Assembly (NCBI GenBank): GCA_003255065.1
Contig: QAOA01007183.1
Location: forward strand, 1,411,001 to 1,475,000
Source: Cercis canadensis
Lineage: Eukaryota; Streptophyta; Magnoliopsida; Fabales; Fabaceae
DNA: 64,000 bases
Reading direction: 5' to 3'
Position numbers and translations under genes: made by a program
The notes under the pieces: generated by a model
The model's input: the letters and a program-made list of their open reading frames with translations, nothing else
Told to the model about the DNA's origin: nothing
The model's database searches: none
Shown here: piece after piece, positions 1 to 12,900 of the stretch
How positions within the stretch are numbered: the first letter of the stretch is position 1
How the letters are laid out: each line of letters opens with the position of its first letter

Positions 1-470
1 TTAATCCTATATAAAATTATAAACTGATGATTTGATGCTTGTCAACCATGGTTGTCTTTTACCGCGTTAGAGGAAGAGATATATTTCACTCAAGTCCTTC
101 ATTGCAATATCCAAATACAAGGGATAATTTATAGGATACAAAAGATAATTCTGAGTTTCATAAACTACTGCATAACTCCATAACTCCCACTAGCTAAGAT
201 CTACTTGTGATTATTGAATTAAATCAGCTGCTCTATTCTTGTGTCAGCAATTCTCCAGTTTGTCTCCTTTAATTCTATATAAACTAATGATTTGATGCTT
301 GTCAACCATGGTTGTCTTTTACCGCGTAAGAGGAAGAGATATATTTCACTCAAGTCTTGCATTGCAATATACAAGAACAAGGGATATTTATAGGATACAA
401 AAGATAATTCTGAGTTTCATAACCCCTGCATAACTCTTACTATAATATCTCCATAATTCTTACTAACTAT
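1..470. repeat. Direct tandem duplication, period about 260 bp
   Basis: A block beginning near base 1 is repeated beginning near base 267, and the matching words sit 260 bases apart (for example AACCATGGTTGTCTTTTACC in both copies). Each copy runs through a shared segment containing GGATACAAAAGATAATTCTG and ends in related CATAACTC-rich sequence. The copies differ by scattered substitutions and small indels, so the duplication is not recent. The block lies upstream of the first visible protease exon, probably inside an intron of that gene. It could be a piece of an LTR-type element, but I see no coding part. Confidence 0.8.
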
Positions 471-886
471 TGCATAACTCCATAATTCCCACTAGCTATA
501 GTAATACCTCCTAAATAGAAATAATTCCTTATTGAAGTGCCAAGTGCCCTAAAAACATTAAAATTACAACTCCAATATTTTAACATACTGTGCACAGCAA
601 CTTGTAATTCCATGTAGATGACCATGTGATCACATTTTTCAGCTCTCTTTCATATTCTTTTAAGAAAATTGTTATGCATGGTTGTGATGTCTAATTATAC
701 AACACAGACATGATGAACCAGTGCTCTAATGATTTGACAACTAGGAAAGTAAGTTTCTAAGTTTCCAAAATAAGACAGTAGAATTGACCACGTTGGTGAT
801 TTGGTTTAGCCTGTGGCAATTGTGTAGCCAAAGAGTGATAATTGATTTATGCAAACATGATAAAGTAACATATATAACTTTCGCAG
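471..886. other. Probable intron upstream of the protease exon
   Basis: I see no exon here that could carry the protease region with the catalytic cysteine. The stretch is AT-rich and ends with a pyrimidine-poor but usable acceptor (TTTCGCAG) at 879-886. The signal peptide, the inhibitor prodomain and the catalytic Cys exon must therefore lie before base 1, unless the gene is broken. Confidence 0.5.
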
Positions 887-1589
887 TGTGATCCAGAAGA
901 ATATGGAGCATGTGACTCAGGCTGTAGTGGTGGGTTGATGACTAATGCCTTTGAGTACACACTCAAGGCTGGTGGATTAGTGCGAGAAAAGGATTATCCT
1001 TACACTGGAACAGATCGTGGCCCCTGCAAGTTTGACAAAGACAAAATTGCTGCATCTGTATCTAATTTCAGTGTAATTTCCATCGACGAAGATCAAATTG
1101 CTGCAAATCTAGTGAAGAATGGTCCTCTCGCAGGTAGTTATTTTTCCTGAACACAAATAGACTTTGCTTCCCGACATCCTTCTCCCCTGAAAGATTCTTC
1201 TGTTTTCTTGCTGAGGCTTCTTGATAATGTATTATTTGTTTATCTTTTTCAAGAATAAGATTGAATGGCCAATCAGAAATGGATACTCATTTTTAGCTTT
1301 GCATGGCGCAGTTGGTATCAATGCAGTTTTTATGCAGACATACATGCGAGGCGTTTCATGCCCATATATCTGCGGAAAGCATTTGGATCACGGGGTGCTT
1401 CTAGTGGGTTATGGCTCCGCTGGTTACGCTCCGATTCGGTTCAAGGAAAAACCATATTGGATCATAAAGAACTCGTGGGGAGAGAACTGGGGTGAGAACG
1501 GATATTACCAGATCTGCAGAGGCCGAAATGTATGTGGGGTGGATTCCATGGTCTCAAGCGTAGCTGCTATACATACTACTAAACAATAA
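887..1589 (+). CDS. RD19-type papain-like cysteine protease, C-terminal half (partial)
   Basis: This is a vacuolar or secreted thiol protease of family C1A. Two exons are visible, 887-1133 and 1312-1589, joined in frame to give ...[11 protein letters not shown].... The first carries the conserved CSGGLM segment and the disulfide-forming cysteines downstream of the active-site Cys. The second carries the catalytic His region ([11 protein letters not shown]) and the catalytic Asn motif ([18 protein letters not shown]), and ends with [13 protein letters not shown], which is typical of RD19 proteins. The catalytic Cys, the ERFNIN/I29 prodomain and the signal peptide are encoded upstream and not visible. 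Whether the gene is intact cannot be decided from this window, because the region just upstream holds a tandem repeat. It is transcribed towards the V-ATPase gene. Family assignment is firm; the exact orthologue is inferred. Confidence 0.92.
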
Positions 1590-2326
1590 TAATGCGGATA
1601 CCATATTGTGGTCGCCTGGCACTAGGCTAGTGCAGTTTGTAGATACTAAGCTGTGAAATATATTGTTTAATGCTCCTAGAAGTTTATCTATGTAGGAGTC
1701 GAAACTGTTGTTCTATCCTGTAACATTATATATCTATTACCCCTACTATGATTGTCATACATTATAATAGCAATAATTAGCAGCTCAGTCAGTGTTGAAT
1801 TATTCTCTTGAAAACATGTTAGTACGAATCCATATTTATTACCCCTAATAATTCCACAGTATTTTGTGAAATACCAGCGTAACATGACTGCATCTAATGA
1901 TTTTACCATCCTTAAGGAGTATCTCATGCTAGTAATGAACCAAAGTCTTGCCGCACAATTCAGCATAAAAATGTAGTTTGCTGACAATTTGAATTAATTA
2001 ATTGAAAAGTTCAAACTCCTAATTTTCTCAAGCTCCTTTACAAAACCTAACTCTGGTACATTCAATGTTTTCTGTATAACTACACACATGAAATTCTATT
2101 TGCTGGCAAGATTGTTTGGTGAAGATCCATGACTTACTCTTAAACTGCAGGCTCTGCCGAATAAAACATGAAAAATTGGTAATCTGTCGTTTCAAGTCTC
2201 TTATAACACAACTACACACGGGGATAGCTTCTTATACCAGATTGCCCAGGCTCTTATAAGCCCATTTGCTCCGTTCTTGTGGCAAAATTGACATATTTCT
2301 ATACTTACATCTCTAGTGTTGGACAA
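1590..2326. other. Convergent intergenic spacer (3' UTRs of two genes)
   Basis: These 737 bases separate the stop codon of the protease from the stop codon of the V-ATPase gene on the other strand. They should contain both 3' UTRs and poly(A) sites. Small open frames here have no recognisable content. Confidence 0.6.
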
Positions 2327-5300
2327 CTATAACTCATCCTCAGCATTAAGTAAAGCAAATGAAAATGGATAGAACTTGTAACCATCTCCTTCATAAAACT
2401 TGTTCTGGAACTCTACCCAGTGAAGCCGCAAAGCATGCAAGAAAGCACTTAGAGTTTCCATTACCAGTAGAACACCAACAGTTGCAAATATAAAAACGAT
2501 AATGCCTACAATGAGAACAACGGTGTTGTCGAACCTGCATCAGTCAACACACACACACACAAAAAGTCACTCTTAGATGTCAAATGATTTTTAAAAATCC
2601 ACCATTGACATAAAACAATTAGAAGAACTTACCCCCAAGCCAGAAGTAGAACTTTATCATAGAATACACTTGACAACTCTGAATGAGCTAGACTGAACAA
2701 GACCAAAATCCCAATAAATTAATATATGAATAAATGAATTAAACAAAAGAGTGTGACGCATTTTAAAGATGAAAATCTAAATAGGAAAGAGATATGACTT
2801 CAAAGCCCAGCCCATAAAGGTTAGAAATTAGGGAGAATAACTGGAAAGGATGGCTTAGAAACTTTTATGACTCAAAAGAAAACAAGTGGTTAATGTTTCT
2901 TATGGGTCCTAAACATTGATAAGTTATCATGATAAGCCTTCTTTTTTGGTAATTCTTCCTAGAAATTTAACAATTTAAAGAACAAGTCACTGCAACTAAA
3001 GTGTAACGCAGCAAAAGATCAATTCAATTTTTTATGTCATTTAACTACCCTGCATAGAAATGCCAAATAACCAATCCCTTGAAAGGGGGGAAATGTAGAA
3101 CCCTGAAACTTGATGAGACAAAAAGCAGGACATCAGTGCCGGGAGGTTTCTTCTTCGAAGCTAATGACCATCCCCTATGAATGCTATAAGAAACATGTTT
3201 ATGCTGCCAAAGCCCTGAGTTGTGGACCTAACCAAGATGAAAAAAGTGGTTTGGTTGGGTATACTGACAGGTAAATTCAGATCTAGAATTTGCTATGACT
3301 TTTAAGGTTTCTTACATACTCCAGTGCTACAGCCAAAACTCTTTTGACATTAATATGGTGCCCAACTTGATCAGGTTCAGCAACAGTCTAACCACAAACA
3401 TTTGATCCAATGCAAACCTAGCCACACTGCATTCAATATAAGAGTTCACTGGAATATTTGGATGATGCAAATCTAATTTGCCAATTTATTCCTTTCATAT
3501 TGCTTGCAATTTTATATTTGTATGACTTCTTGCATTCCTAAGGACCTAACAGGATTGTAAAGTCCACTGAACCTTCACCGATACATAGCTGATGTTATCA
3601 AAAGCTAAATTATTTTGCAAACTAATTCTCATCTAACATAAGTGAAAGCAGAAAAAACATATCCAGTGTCATTATCCATGCCGAATCTCTAATTGTAGTA
3701 AACAGAGTTCATGCTTTGCCGGTAAATATTTTCATCTTCCTACCTGAGGGCCCATAGACGTAGATAAGAAGCTGTATTGGACACTGCTCCAAGCACAAAT
3801 TCTATTGTATGTATGAGTTGGTGCACAAAAACTTCACTGAACTCAAACTCCCCATGGTCATGGGGAATACTATGTGGCTCTGATTCCAGAGGGTCTTCAG
3901 TGCTGTAAAGCAACGAGTAAGCTTGACCTTGATGCCTCTGAGGAAGCATGATATTAAAAATTAATACAATTTAGAAAGCAGAAACGGAAATGTTAACAAA
4001 AATAACAATAATAAAAGAAAAATCTATAAATGGTTTAGAGCATACTTCTTCGTATTGCTTCTTCAAGAGAAAGGGTTTTGGCAACAACATCCATGGTACA
4101 GCAACAAGTGCCGACAATAGTAATACAAGCTAACAATGAAACATTGACAGTTCAGATGTGGCATTTCAGAGTCACTGCGAAACGTCTATCCAAACCAATA
4201 TTTAAAGTTTCTTACTTGAAGGAACTTTTGGCCAACAAAGAGCTGGTTTTCGCCTAGATCATCAGTTGGACTAAGGAACATGTATATCACCACATGATAC
4301 AGGTCAGCTTGTGATCCAGTGCACCATTTAACAATTATCAGGAATGAAAGGTAGCCAAACAGGCTGTTTAAGAATATCATTTGGGGAACAAACTGGTGCC
4401 TGGAGCAACATTGCAAATCAAATGGTCAACATTAAACAGATATAAAATAGACCACATCTAAACTAACGCAGTTTCAATTATTACCAGATATTTATGCCAT
4501 TCCCAAAGTATTTTGCATTATAGTAACTTAATATAATTCCAAGATTCATCTGGGCTACTCCCAATAGGATTGACATCTTCATCTTCAAAGAATTAAGAAA
4601 TGGCAATTCACTCCGGGTACCATGCCATTTAGGATCCACACCAAATGGATATGTTCCACGAACCTTTATTAAACCTGTTCTGGAAGCATCCCTGCAAAAG
4701 AAATAATAGCAAAATACATATAATGTGACTGATTTGCATTAGAGAAAATACACGTTAAATAAAGTGTACTGATTACTACCTGCACGAAAGATCCCGGCAT
4801 CCATAGGCAGATGGCCCAAATAGTTCAAATGGAACAGAAAAGAATTCATTGTATATCAATCCTGTGTAGATCGAGAACAGTGCCATCATCATAATGACAT
4901 AGCGGCCACCAAATGTCATTTCTACGATGTCCCCAAGTTTCTGCAATCAACAACATCAAGTGAACCTGTCACAGGCATCAGAAAATAAGAACTGTTCATG
5001 AATACAAAAACCCAGGAATAAGTTAGGTACCTGACTAGAAAATTTCTTCTCTCTGATTATGAAATATAAAGTCGCCAGCAATAAGCAGATACCATGTCCC
5101 CAATCACCAAACATTACAGCAAAAAGGAATGGAAATGTGATGATTGTGTATACACCAGGATTTGCCTCCCGGTACTTGGCAACTCTGCGAATATTAAAAA
5201 TTGGTTATTTGAGTTCGAGTCATCAAATCATTTACTTGAGCAACTAAGTAAGTCAGCAAAAGAACATAAAATGCACTAATATAAGTTATTTAAAACCACA

Positions 5301-8300
5301 AGACAAATGATGGAGGGGATGCAGAGACTACAAGAAAAGTTTCTAGCGTCGCTTCCCACGATATAAATCACATAAAATAGACTAAATTAGTACACGTCTA
5401 TTACACGCTAAAAACTTAGATCTTAAAATTTCACCAAAATTAGATATAATTGGATTGAACCTAATGCAAGCATATATTCTGTCATACAAAATCGAAATGT
5501 CATCTATTCTGGCATTGGAACAAACCTGCATCTTGGTATCCAGACTAAGCAGGTTTGCTACTTAAAACATCAAGCATTCAATAGACTCAAGGATCGCTTA
5601 ATGAGGCCATGTTTAAAAGATTCAGCCATGCAATTTAGGTATCTATATGCATACATATATGCATGGTAGACACATGCACAAACGTTATATATAATGGAAA
5701 TTAACGTAACGTTATATAATAAAAATTCAAAGTGAACAGAGAATTTTACTATCAAAAAATATTAGTATTATTTTTTTTGGGTACATAGTAATGTCATTTT
5801 CCTATATATCCTTTTCCACTATTAATATTACATGAGTTGATTTTGTTTTTCCTAGTCAACAATCAGATCCAGTAAGCACGATCCTCAAATGCAAAGAAGA
5901 AAGCTAAACTGAGAAAACAGACCCATAGAACATACATTAGATAAAATCATTAGGCAAGTTTATGATTAAGAATTTGAGTTTAATCAAAATGACCCACTGG
6001 GGAAGGGGGCATGAAATTTGGCATGAAGAGGACTAATCTCAAAGTGACTTACCCATAGGCATCTACAATTTCTTGAAAAGAAGAAGTAAATTTGTTTGTG
6101 CGGAAATACGTAGGTGGCGATTCCTTTGTTTGTAAAATCTGAAATATGGCCCCAGCTTGCGAGTTACTGTCCACAGTTGCCCGTTGCAATGCAAGTTGAA
6201 TCTGCCAAGTATTGGAATCAAATAAATTAGATTAGCCAGTCAATATTAGTCACCAGAAACAATGGACAGCTGCATATGCTCATTATATCAGGAATCAAAA
6301 TCACATCTCAAGAACAAACCTGATTTGTTGCAATAACAGGACACCAACCTTCTGCAACGAGACATTTTTTTGTCACATCAATGCTAAGCATATTCAGAGC
6401 GTGGTAAATGGATTTTTCCTTCTTCACCTATCAATTAAAATTTTTGAAATGAAATGGCATAGTTGGAATGAAATTTGATTCCAGAAAAACCGAAAACAGA
6501 GACATGTAGACACCTAGGAAGAAAATAGAAGACTCAGTATGTGTTTTACCAATAACCATGGAAATGATAGATTGAAACATATAGACAAACCAGGAGGCTC
6601 CACTGCTCATATTGATATGCGATTGTCTGCAGCAGATTGCTCCGGTGGAGCTGTCCAACATCAATGGTAGTCTTCAATTCCAAAAGTCTTCCAGACACCT
6701 ACCAAGTTCACAATATGCAGTAATTGTTTCTGATGAGGTATCCACTATCTTCAATAAAGAAAAGGTGCTATGGGTAAAAAAGACCAACTAATGTGCAGAA
6801 CTTGGAAAAAGCTCACACCACAAAAGTTGACATCAGATTGGTTGAACATTTTCCGTAATCACTTCTATTTAGTTAATCAACATTACAAGTCTTCTGAACT
6901 TTACACAAGTTCCTCCCTTCGGCAAATTCATATAGGAAGAGTTTCACTTAGACTCGTTTTCATTTAGAAACAAAACAGGGACTAGACTTACGAAATAGAA
7001 TAAGTAATCTCTGTATCTCACTTTCTCTGTTGGGAACAAACAGCTCAAATTTCACTCATAAATCATGTGAAACGCTGTCGAACTTGGATAAGAAACACAA
7101 GAAAATATCACCAGGAAAACAAAACTGATCAAAAGCTTTGACAAGAAAGAAAGAAGAACAATGACGTAGAACACAGTCAGCTAAAATCTCCCGAGTAAAA
7201 AGATGCATCAATCTGAAGGGTTTCTTTACAACAATAGGAACGCAGAAACCCAAAAGAAGAAGTTTCTACCTCTGTGATCATCTGAAATTGTTTGCCTATG
7301 TCATCTGTGAAAGGATAACGATTGGCTCCAAAAGCATCACATATTTTCAGAATTTTACTTTTAGCTCTCTCTCCAGAATAAAAGACAACAAATACGTTTT
7401 TATCAACCTGTAAAAAGACACATTATGAGTTTCTTAACCGAAAGGATTAAGACAAATAAGTTCAAGTAACAATTTAGGAATAAAATGTTAGGAAGGAAGA
7501 AAACAAATATACATAGAAATACGTCAAACTTCCACCACAAGTAGCATGTTCATTTATTTTTTAATGTTTTGGGCTTCCTAGTGGCAAATGATAAAACAAA
7601 AAAGGAAATATGATAGTCAAGCAAGCCACTATACATTCAAACTTATGCAAGAGATTACAGATTTCAAACTTAAGATCTTGATATTACCTTCTCTCCCGAC
7701 AAAGGATCGACAACAGGATGCTCAACCATGGCTTGCTTCAGAAACACATTACCCCTAGTAGCACGAAATAAAATTCTTTCAAAAGCCATCACTTTTTCTC
7801 TAGGAACAAGGCCGCTGATATATCCCAGCCTAATCTGCTTTGAAGGATCTGTTGTCATCTCCTGCGGAAAATAAATTTTGCTAAACATCATCAAGAGAAG
7901 AAATAGAATAAATCTGTAAAGTAGCAAATAGAAACTGAAAAACTATACTTGTTCCAATAATAAGGGACTGTCAATAGACCCTTCGACCGTGTTTTGGACT
8001 TCAAACTCTCTCTGGTGAGCAGAAGCGCCATTTTTTGCTGATGAAAAAAACTCACCAGCCTGCAATGAAACAAAATATGCAAATTTGTCATTTTGATTTG
8101 ATCAGCTCTATTCAACCAAGGGAAGAAAGGAAAAGGCTTGGCTAATTGATCCAATACATGATGCAAGCATAAGACGAAATGCTATAGGTATGAATTTGTG
8201 CAGGAAATTTGCATATAGCAAGATAGAGAATCATATTATATAACTATTGAAATGCTTATACGCCATTAGATGAATACAAACAAGAGAACCAGATAAGTTA

Positions 8301-9791
8301 CTACATAAAGAAAGTAGAGCTTTGAAATATTAAACATCAAATTGATGATGGTGATGGTGGTCATGGTTGACTTACTATGACCATACCTTCTGTAGAACTA
8401 GTTTATACTCTAAATGCTCACTGTAAGTATTTTGCAACTTCTCATTGTTTGCATTAATCTCAAGTAGCTCAGCTTCAAGTTCTGCAAGTTTAGCCTGGCC
8501 GTGAAAAAAGGTATTATTAAATAGCACAGCAAATTCTAAAAGTGGGCATGAAAATGTCAGAGTACGTGACAACCTCCAAATTGTCCAGATCAATTATACT
8601 ATCTCTTGTTGACCTTGTTGGGGGTGATACACCAGCCTTTGTCATTTGTTCCCTAAAAAACCGTAGCTTACGTTCCATTTCCCCACATCTTTTAATCTGC
8701 TTGATTAAAAGTAAATTTTTCAATCTAGTAATCAATTCTAACAATAAAATTTGACATAATTAAATATGCCGGCACTAATTTGTGCATTGTTGAAAAAGCA
8801 AGGCACATTTAAAGATGCAATTTACTTAGCAACATTGCGAATAAATAAAATCAAAAGTGCTAATAGACTTGACGAAAATTGCTTCCAAATACAGTTTCAA
8901 CAAATTCTGAACAGTAAACGTTTGTTACAGCATTATGAAGATTGTATGCGCGTGTGTGATAATCTGTCTTTCTAATTCTCCGCCATAACTTGATTTTCAA
9001 CTTTCCATCAGGACCACCATCAATAGCAGGAAAGTGTACACTACTATAGTACCGCAGGCAACTAGACATACATATAATTCAGATCTTTTGTCGCTTCATC
9101 ATTTTGATTAAGTAGAAATAGTTGCAGAAGTACTCTTCGGAAATAATAAACGGGTTATACACAGAAATCTGTTCAAGGAAACAACACACAGGCGGATCTT
9201 TTTTTGAAAAAGCAACACAAATGCAACTCTGAAGGTTGAGATCATAAATGCACCTGAGCAGCATACGTCCGTTGGAATGGGCTTTTTTCTGCATTAAGCT
9301 GAAAATTGATGATAAAAGATTGTCAATATTATGAAACGAATAATAATTTAGAGAGTAAATCAAAAACAAAAATCGATGAAGACATCAAAACAGTCAAGTT
9401 AGAAGTATGCTTCCTAAGACAAATAGACAATGTCAGAATAAATCATCCAAGGAAAATCATTGACAAATATGAATTAGATCATAAAATCAAGATTCATGAA
9501 AAGGATTTTAACAAAACCAGAATATTAAATCAGGAACTTATACAGAAAGATCAATGCAGGTTTCCGAATAAGAGAATTCAAAATGTGATATCCAAAAGGA
9601 CGGCAAAAAAGAAAGCAGAGTGAAGAATTGCAAAGGGAAACGAGGTATACATCTTTGAATTGGAAGAGGCCGAGATCGCCAAGGTAAGAGATGGCTCGGC
9701 GAACTGATTCGATCGGAATTATGAGTTGCACCAGCTGCATTGGCTCCGAACGTAGCAGATCCATCGTCGTACAACGACCTCCATCCTGCAT
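2327..9791 (-). CDS. V-type proton ATPase subunit a (VHA-a2/a3-like), complete
   Basis: This is the membrane subunit of the V0 sector, which forms the proton half-channels with the c-ring. Eighteen exons join in frame to 818 residues, the usual family length (about 820): 9651-9791, 9254-9298, 8574-8696, 8387-8494, 7949-8059, 7688-7861, 7270-7407, 6591-6698, 6320-6427, 6053-6201, 5031-5184, 4780-4940, 4485-4691, 4216-4399, 4046-4129, 3744-3937, 2633-2692, 2327-2534. The cytosolic N-terminal half includes [17 protein letters not shown] and [11 protein letters not shown]. The C-terminal half has the transmembrane helices with [13 protein letters not shown], and [16 protein letters not shown] containing R725, the counterpart of the essential yeast Vph1 arginine. 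A second conserved arginine, R786, lies in [10 protein letters not shown]. The N-terminal wording resembles the tonoplast clade (VHA-a2/a3) rather than the TGN form VHA-a1; that subclass call is an inference. The start is the first ATG in frame ([13 protein letters not shown]). Confidence 0.97.
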
Positions 9792-9980
9792 CTTCAACCC
9801 CTACCAAGTTCTCTGTCGGTTTCAAAAATGTGTGTGATTCTGAATATGTTTTAGCCTTGACCGGAGTGGAGAGAATGTGACGGAAAACAGATGCTCGCTC
9901 TCTCGGAATTGGAATTGCTTCAATATTTTTTTCAAAAAGGCCGTTTACCGTACCGAACGTTGCCGGTGCGTCTATCCCGC

Positions 9981-9992
9981 GGTTTATATTGG
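9981..9992 (-). promoter_or_regulatory. Possible TATA box of the V-ATPase gene
   Basis: On the minus strand this reads CCAATATAAACC, about 190 bases before the start codon. With normal spacing, transcription would begin near 9950. This would leave the upstream ATG at 9999 outside the mRNA. It is a motif match only. Confidence 0.35.
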
Positions 9993-12900
9993 ATCCCATT
10001 CGTCGTAAACTTCACGCCCATCTGACCATGCCAAAAATATTTATTTGAGATCAGAACTTTTTTAAAACAATTTTCGTGGCAGCAAACAATAGTATAATTT
10101 TGAAAATATTAGTTTGTTTTATTTTAAAATTTTAATCACATTCATAACCTAGTAATTTCATTGAATTATTTAGGGAATATTAATATTTTTCATAAAAGAT
10201 ACAATTTAAAAATTACACTCTGAAATTTTCCATTAATTGTAAAGATAATAAAAATAATACATTTCTTTTTGTCTTTTTAGTCAATGTTTTTCTCTATCTG
10301 TGAGATATTAAGGATCATGCTGCCAAGTTTCAGATACCCAAAAAAGTATACTTATTCTAAGAAACTACTGTACTTTAGTATTTATGACATTGCTATTTTT
10401 TGGGTGATGTAAAGTTGTTGATTCTTTTTTGTGAGCAAAGTTCTTGAATTTTAAACGCGAAAAATATTGTGCCTACGGTATTTTCTTTTGTTTTTAGGCA
10501 TTAATGAAAAAAGAAATGTGCTACCAATTGCCGAAAGGTATTTGATATTGACATTGAAAATGCCCTTCCAAGTTCCAAATCCTATATTTGAAACCCGTCA
10601 TTTTATTATTAGGTGGAGAAACTCGCCATTTTAAAAGATACAGTACCATAAAAAAAATGTTGATATTATCTTAATGAACTTTCTCTTTTCTTATTTATCG
10701 AAGACTTATACAATGCAAGTAGTTTGTCTCCCTCTCATAAATTAGACTATTTCTAATAGAATATGAACCTTTCATAATCAAATAATGAATCCAATTCTCA
10801 ATTATTAAAATGTCTCGTTCCACGCCAGTTTTTTTCTTCTTTTTTTTTTAGTGAAAACTTCATTGAAAAAAGGAACTACAGGCCATGATGCGCCAGATTT
10901 TCATCGGGGGGAATTGAAGGGAGAAAAGAGCTACCACACAAGGTTTATTTTATTTGTTTTTCTAATGAGCTACAACACAAGTTGAAATAAAGAGAACATT
11001 CTAAGCTTGTTTTTAATGGGCCAATTATGGCACTCCCTTTATTTGTATTCGTTGGTTAGCTGATCAAAGTAAAGAGTCTGGCAGAAGGGGGATATTGAGG
11101 ATGTGGACCTTTGCCCATAAAACGAAATGAAATCTGGCCCAATCATATTGTATTACAGGGCGAGTTGTCAGTAGCAAAACAAAAAACAAAAGGGCGAGGG
11201 ATCTAGATTCGGTAACAAGCTCTATCCCGAAGCTTCGTAGCAAAAAAAAAGCTCTATCCCGAAGCGAAAAGTAGAAAGCACATAAAGCAAGAGGCATTGT
11301 TTGAGTGCATAGTAGCATGGTTATCGTTTCTTTCCACATTGTCTGATTGGAAAAGAGGAAAGGAAATATGTCAATCCTATTCCTAGCTAGGGTCGTGTTT
11401 GGCATATGGACCCTACATTTTATTGTCAAAACTCATAACTCCCTCTGGCGGCGGGCATAAAATGTTGATCTTGTAAGATATGTCTTTCATTTTAAATTTT
11501 AATCAAATTTTATTTCATCATCTAAGAGATCCACTCCAAGCAAGAGTTTAGGGTTGCGGAAAATGACCATTGTAACCTCTGTACGAGGGTCGGACACCAC
11601 ACCCACACCAAACATTGTAAGCTTTTAAAACGTTGAGAATCGCAGGGGACTAGGATTAGCTAGGCGCGCAGCATCACACATGCATGCTAGCAAAGATGCA
11701 GTAACAAAGTCCAGCGACTAGCTTGTATAATTTGGACCACTGTGTTGCTGAGCAGGCTAATACAAATACAAGCAGAGGAAAAAACAGTTTGCTGGCATGC
11801 CCCGGGCCATCACCTATATGCCATACTTTACATTGCACAAACCCTAGGCCGCGCCCATCATACCAAAACCTAGCCACTACTCTTCTGTAAAGTTTGCTAT
11901 TTTTTTTTTCAACTGACTATAATTTATATTCAAGAAAAAGAACTGAGAACATATATATTACATAGAAGGATATATGAACCTCCCCTTTCCCCAATACTGT
12001 CTGGTCGGCAGGTCAACAAGAAATTAATGATCCGTGAGACAACGGTTACTTTATCTTCTGGACGATTATTCAATAGGACAATAGTTTGCCAAGAAAAAGA
12101 ACGACCATCAATCGTACTTATGCTGTGCTTAAAACTTTGTCATGAATAGTGCAATCTTCTACATTTGTTTATTATTATTGTCGTTGCTAATGCGATCTTT
12201 GCGTCTGTAGATAAAGAAGCCTTTCCTGTCATTCATGAATTAACTGTATAATATCCATGTTCTTCGATATTGAGTGCATTTAACTTGGCTAGAGGTAAGT
12301 CAATTTCATGTTCACAATGGTAGGACATGGATAACAAATTATATTTGACCCCAACTCCGAGACAGCAGGGTAACGTCAAACAATTTTTGACCCAAAATCA
12401 CGTAAAATGTTTTGAAAACATGCATGTTTTCCTCTGATTGGAACGTACAAAGACAACTTAGATCAATATGACCCGGGTATTAATGTTTTTTCTCAGTGCC
12501 ATATCCCACTTTAATGAACCCTTATGCCTCATAAACAAGGTCACACATATATAAGCGGATTAATGGATTATCAAACAAACACGCTTACTCATCTCAACCC
12601 AGTGGCAACTATAGTCGGCAAATTTACTCGTTCTTGGAGCATTATAACTGTGAACTGTGATAGATGAGATCATCAAATAAGAGTAAGATTCTCTAGAATA
12701 CAGTGTACCGACGCCCCAAAATGAAGCCCAAATTACGCATATGCTGCCCAGCACAAATGAAAAAAGCTCGGGGAAAGAAACCCATCGATCCTTGGCATGG
12801 AATGGAACCACATTCAGGAAACAGGATTCGATATCCCGAGAAAGAGAAACGGAAAAAAGTTTAAAAAGAAAAAAAAAAAAAAAAGTTACAGTTTGTGGTA

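Noticed and set aside
9538..9999. 153-codon ATG frame overlapping the start of the V-ATPase gene, a possible overlapping upstream ORF
   Set aside because: It is in another frame than the V-ATPase start and runs into intron 1. A TATA-like word at 9981-9992 suggests that its ATG is not in the mRNA, and its translation resembles nothing known.
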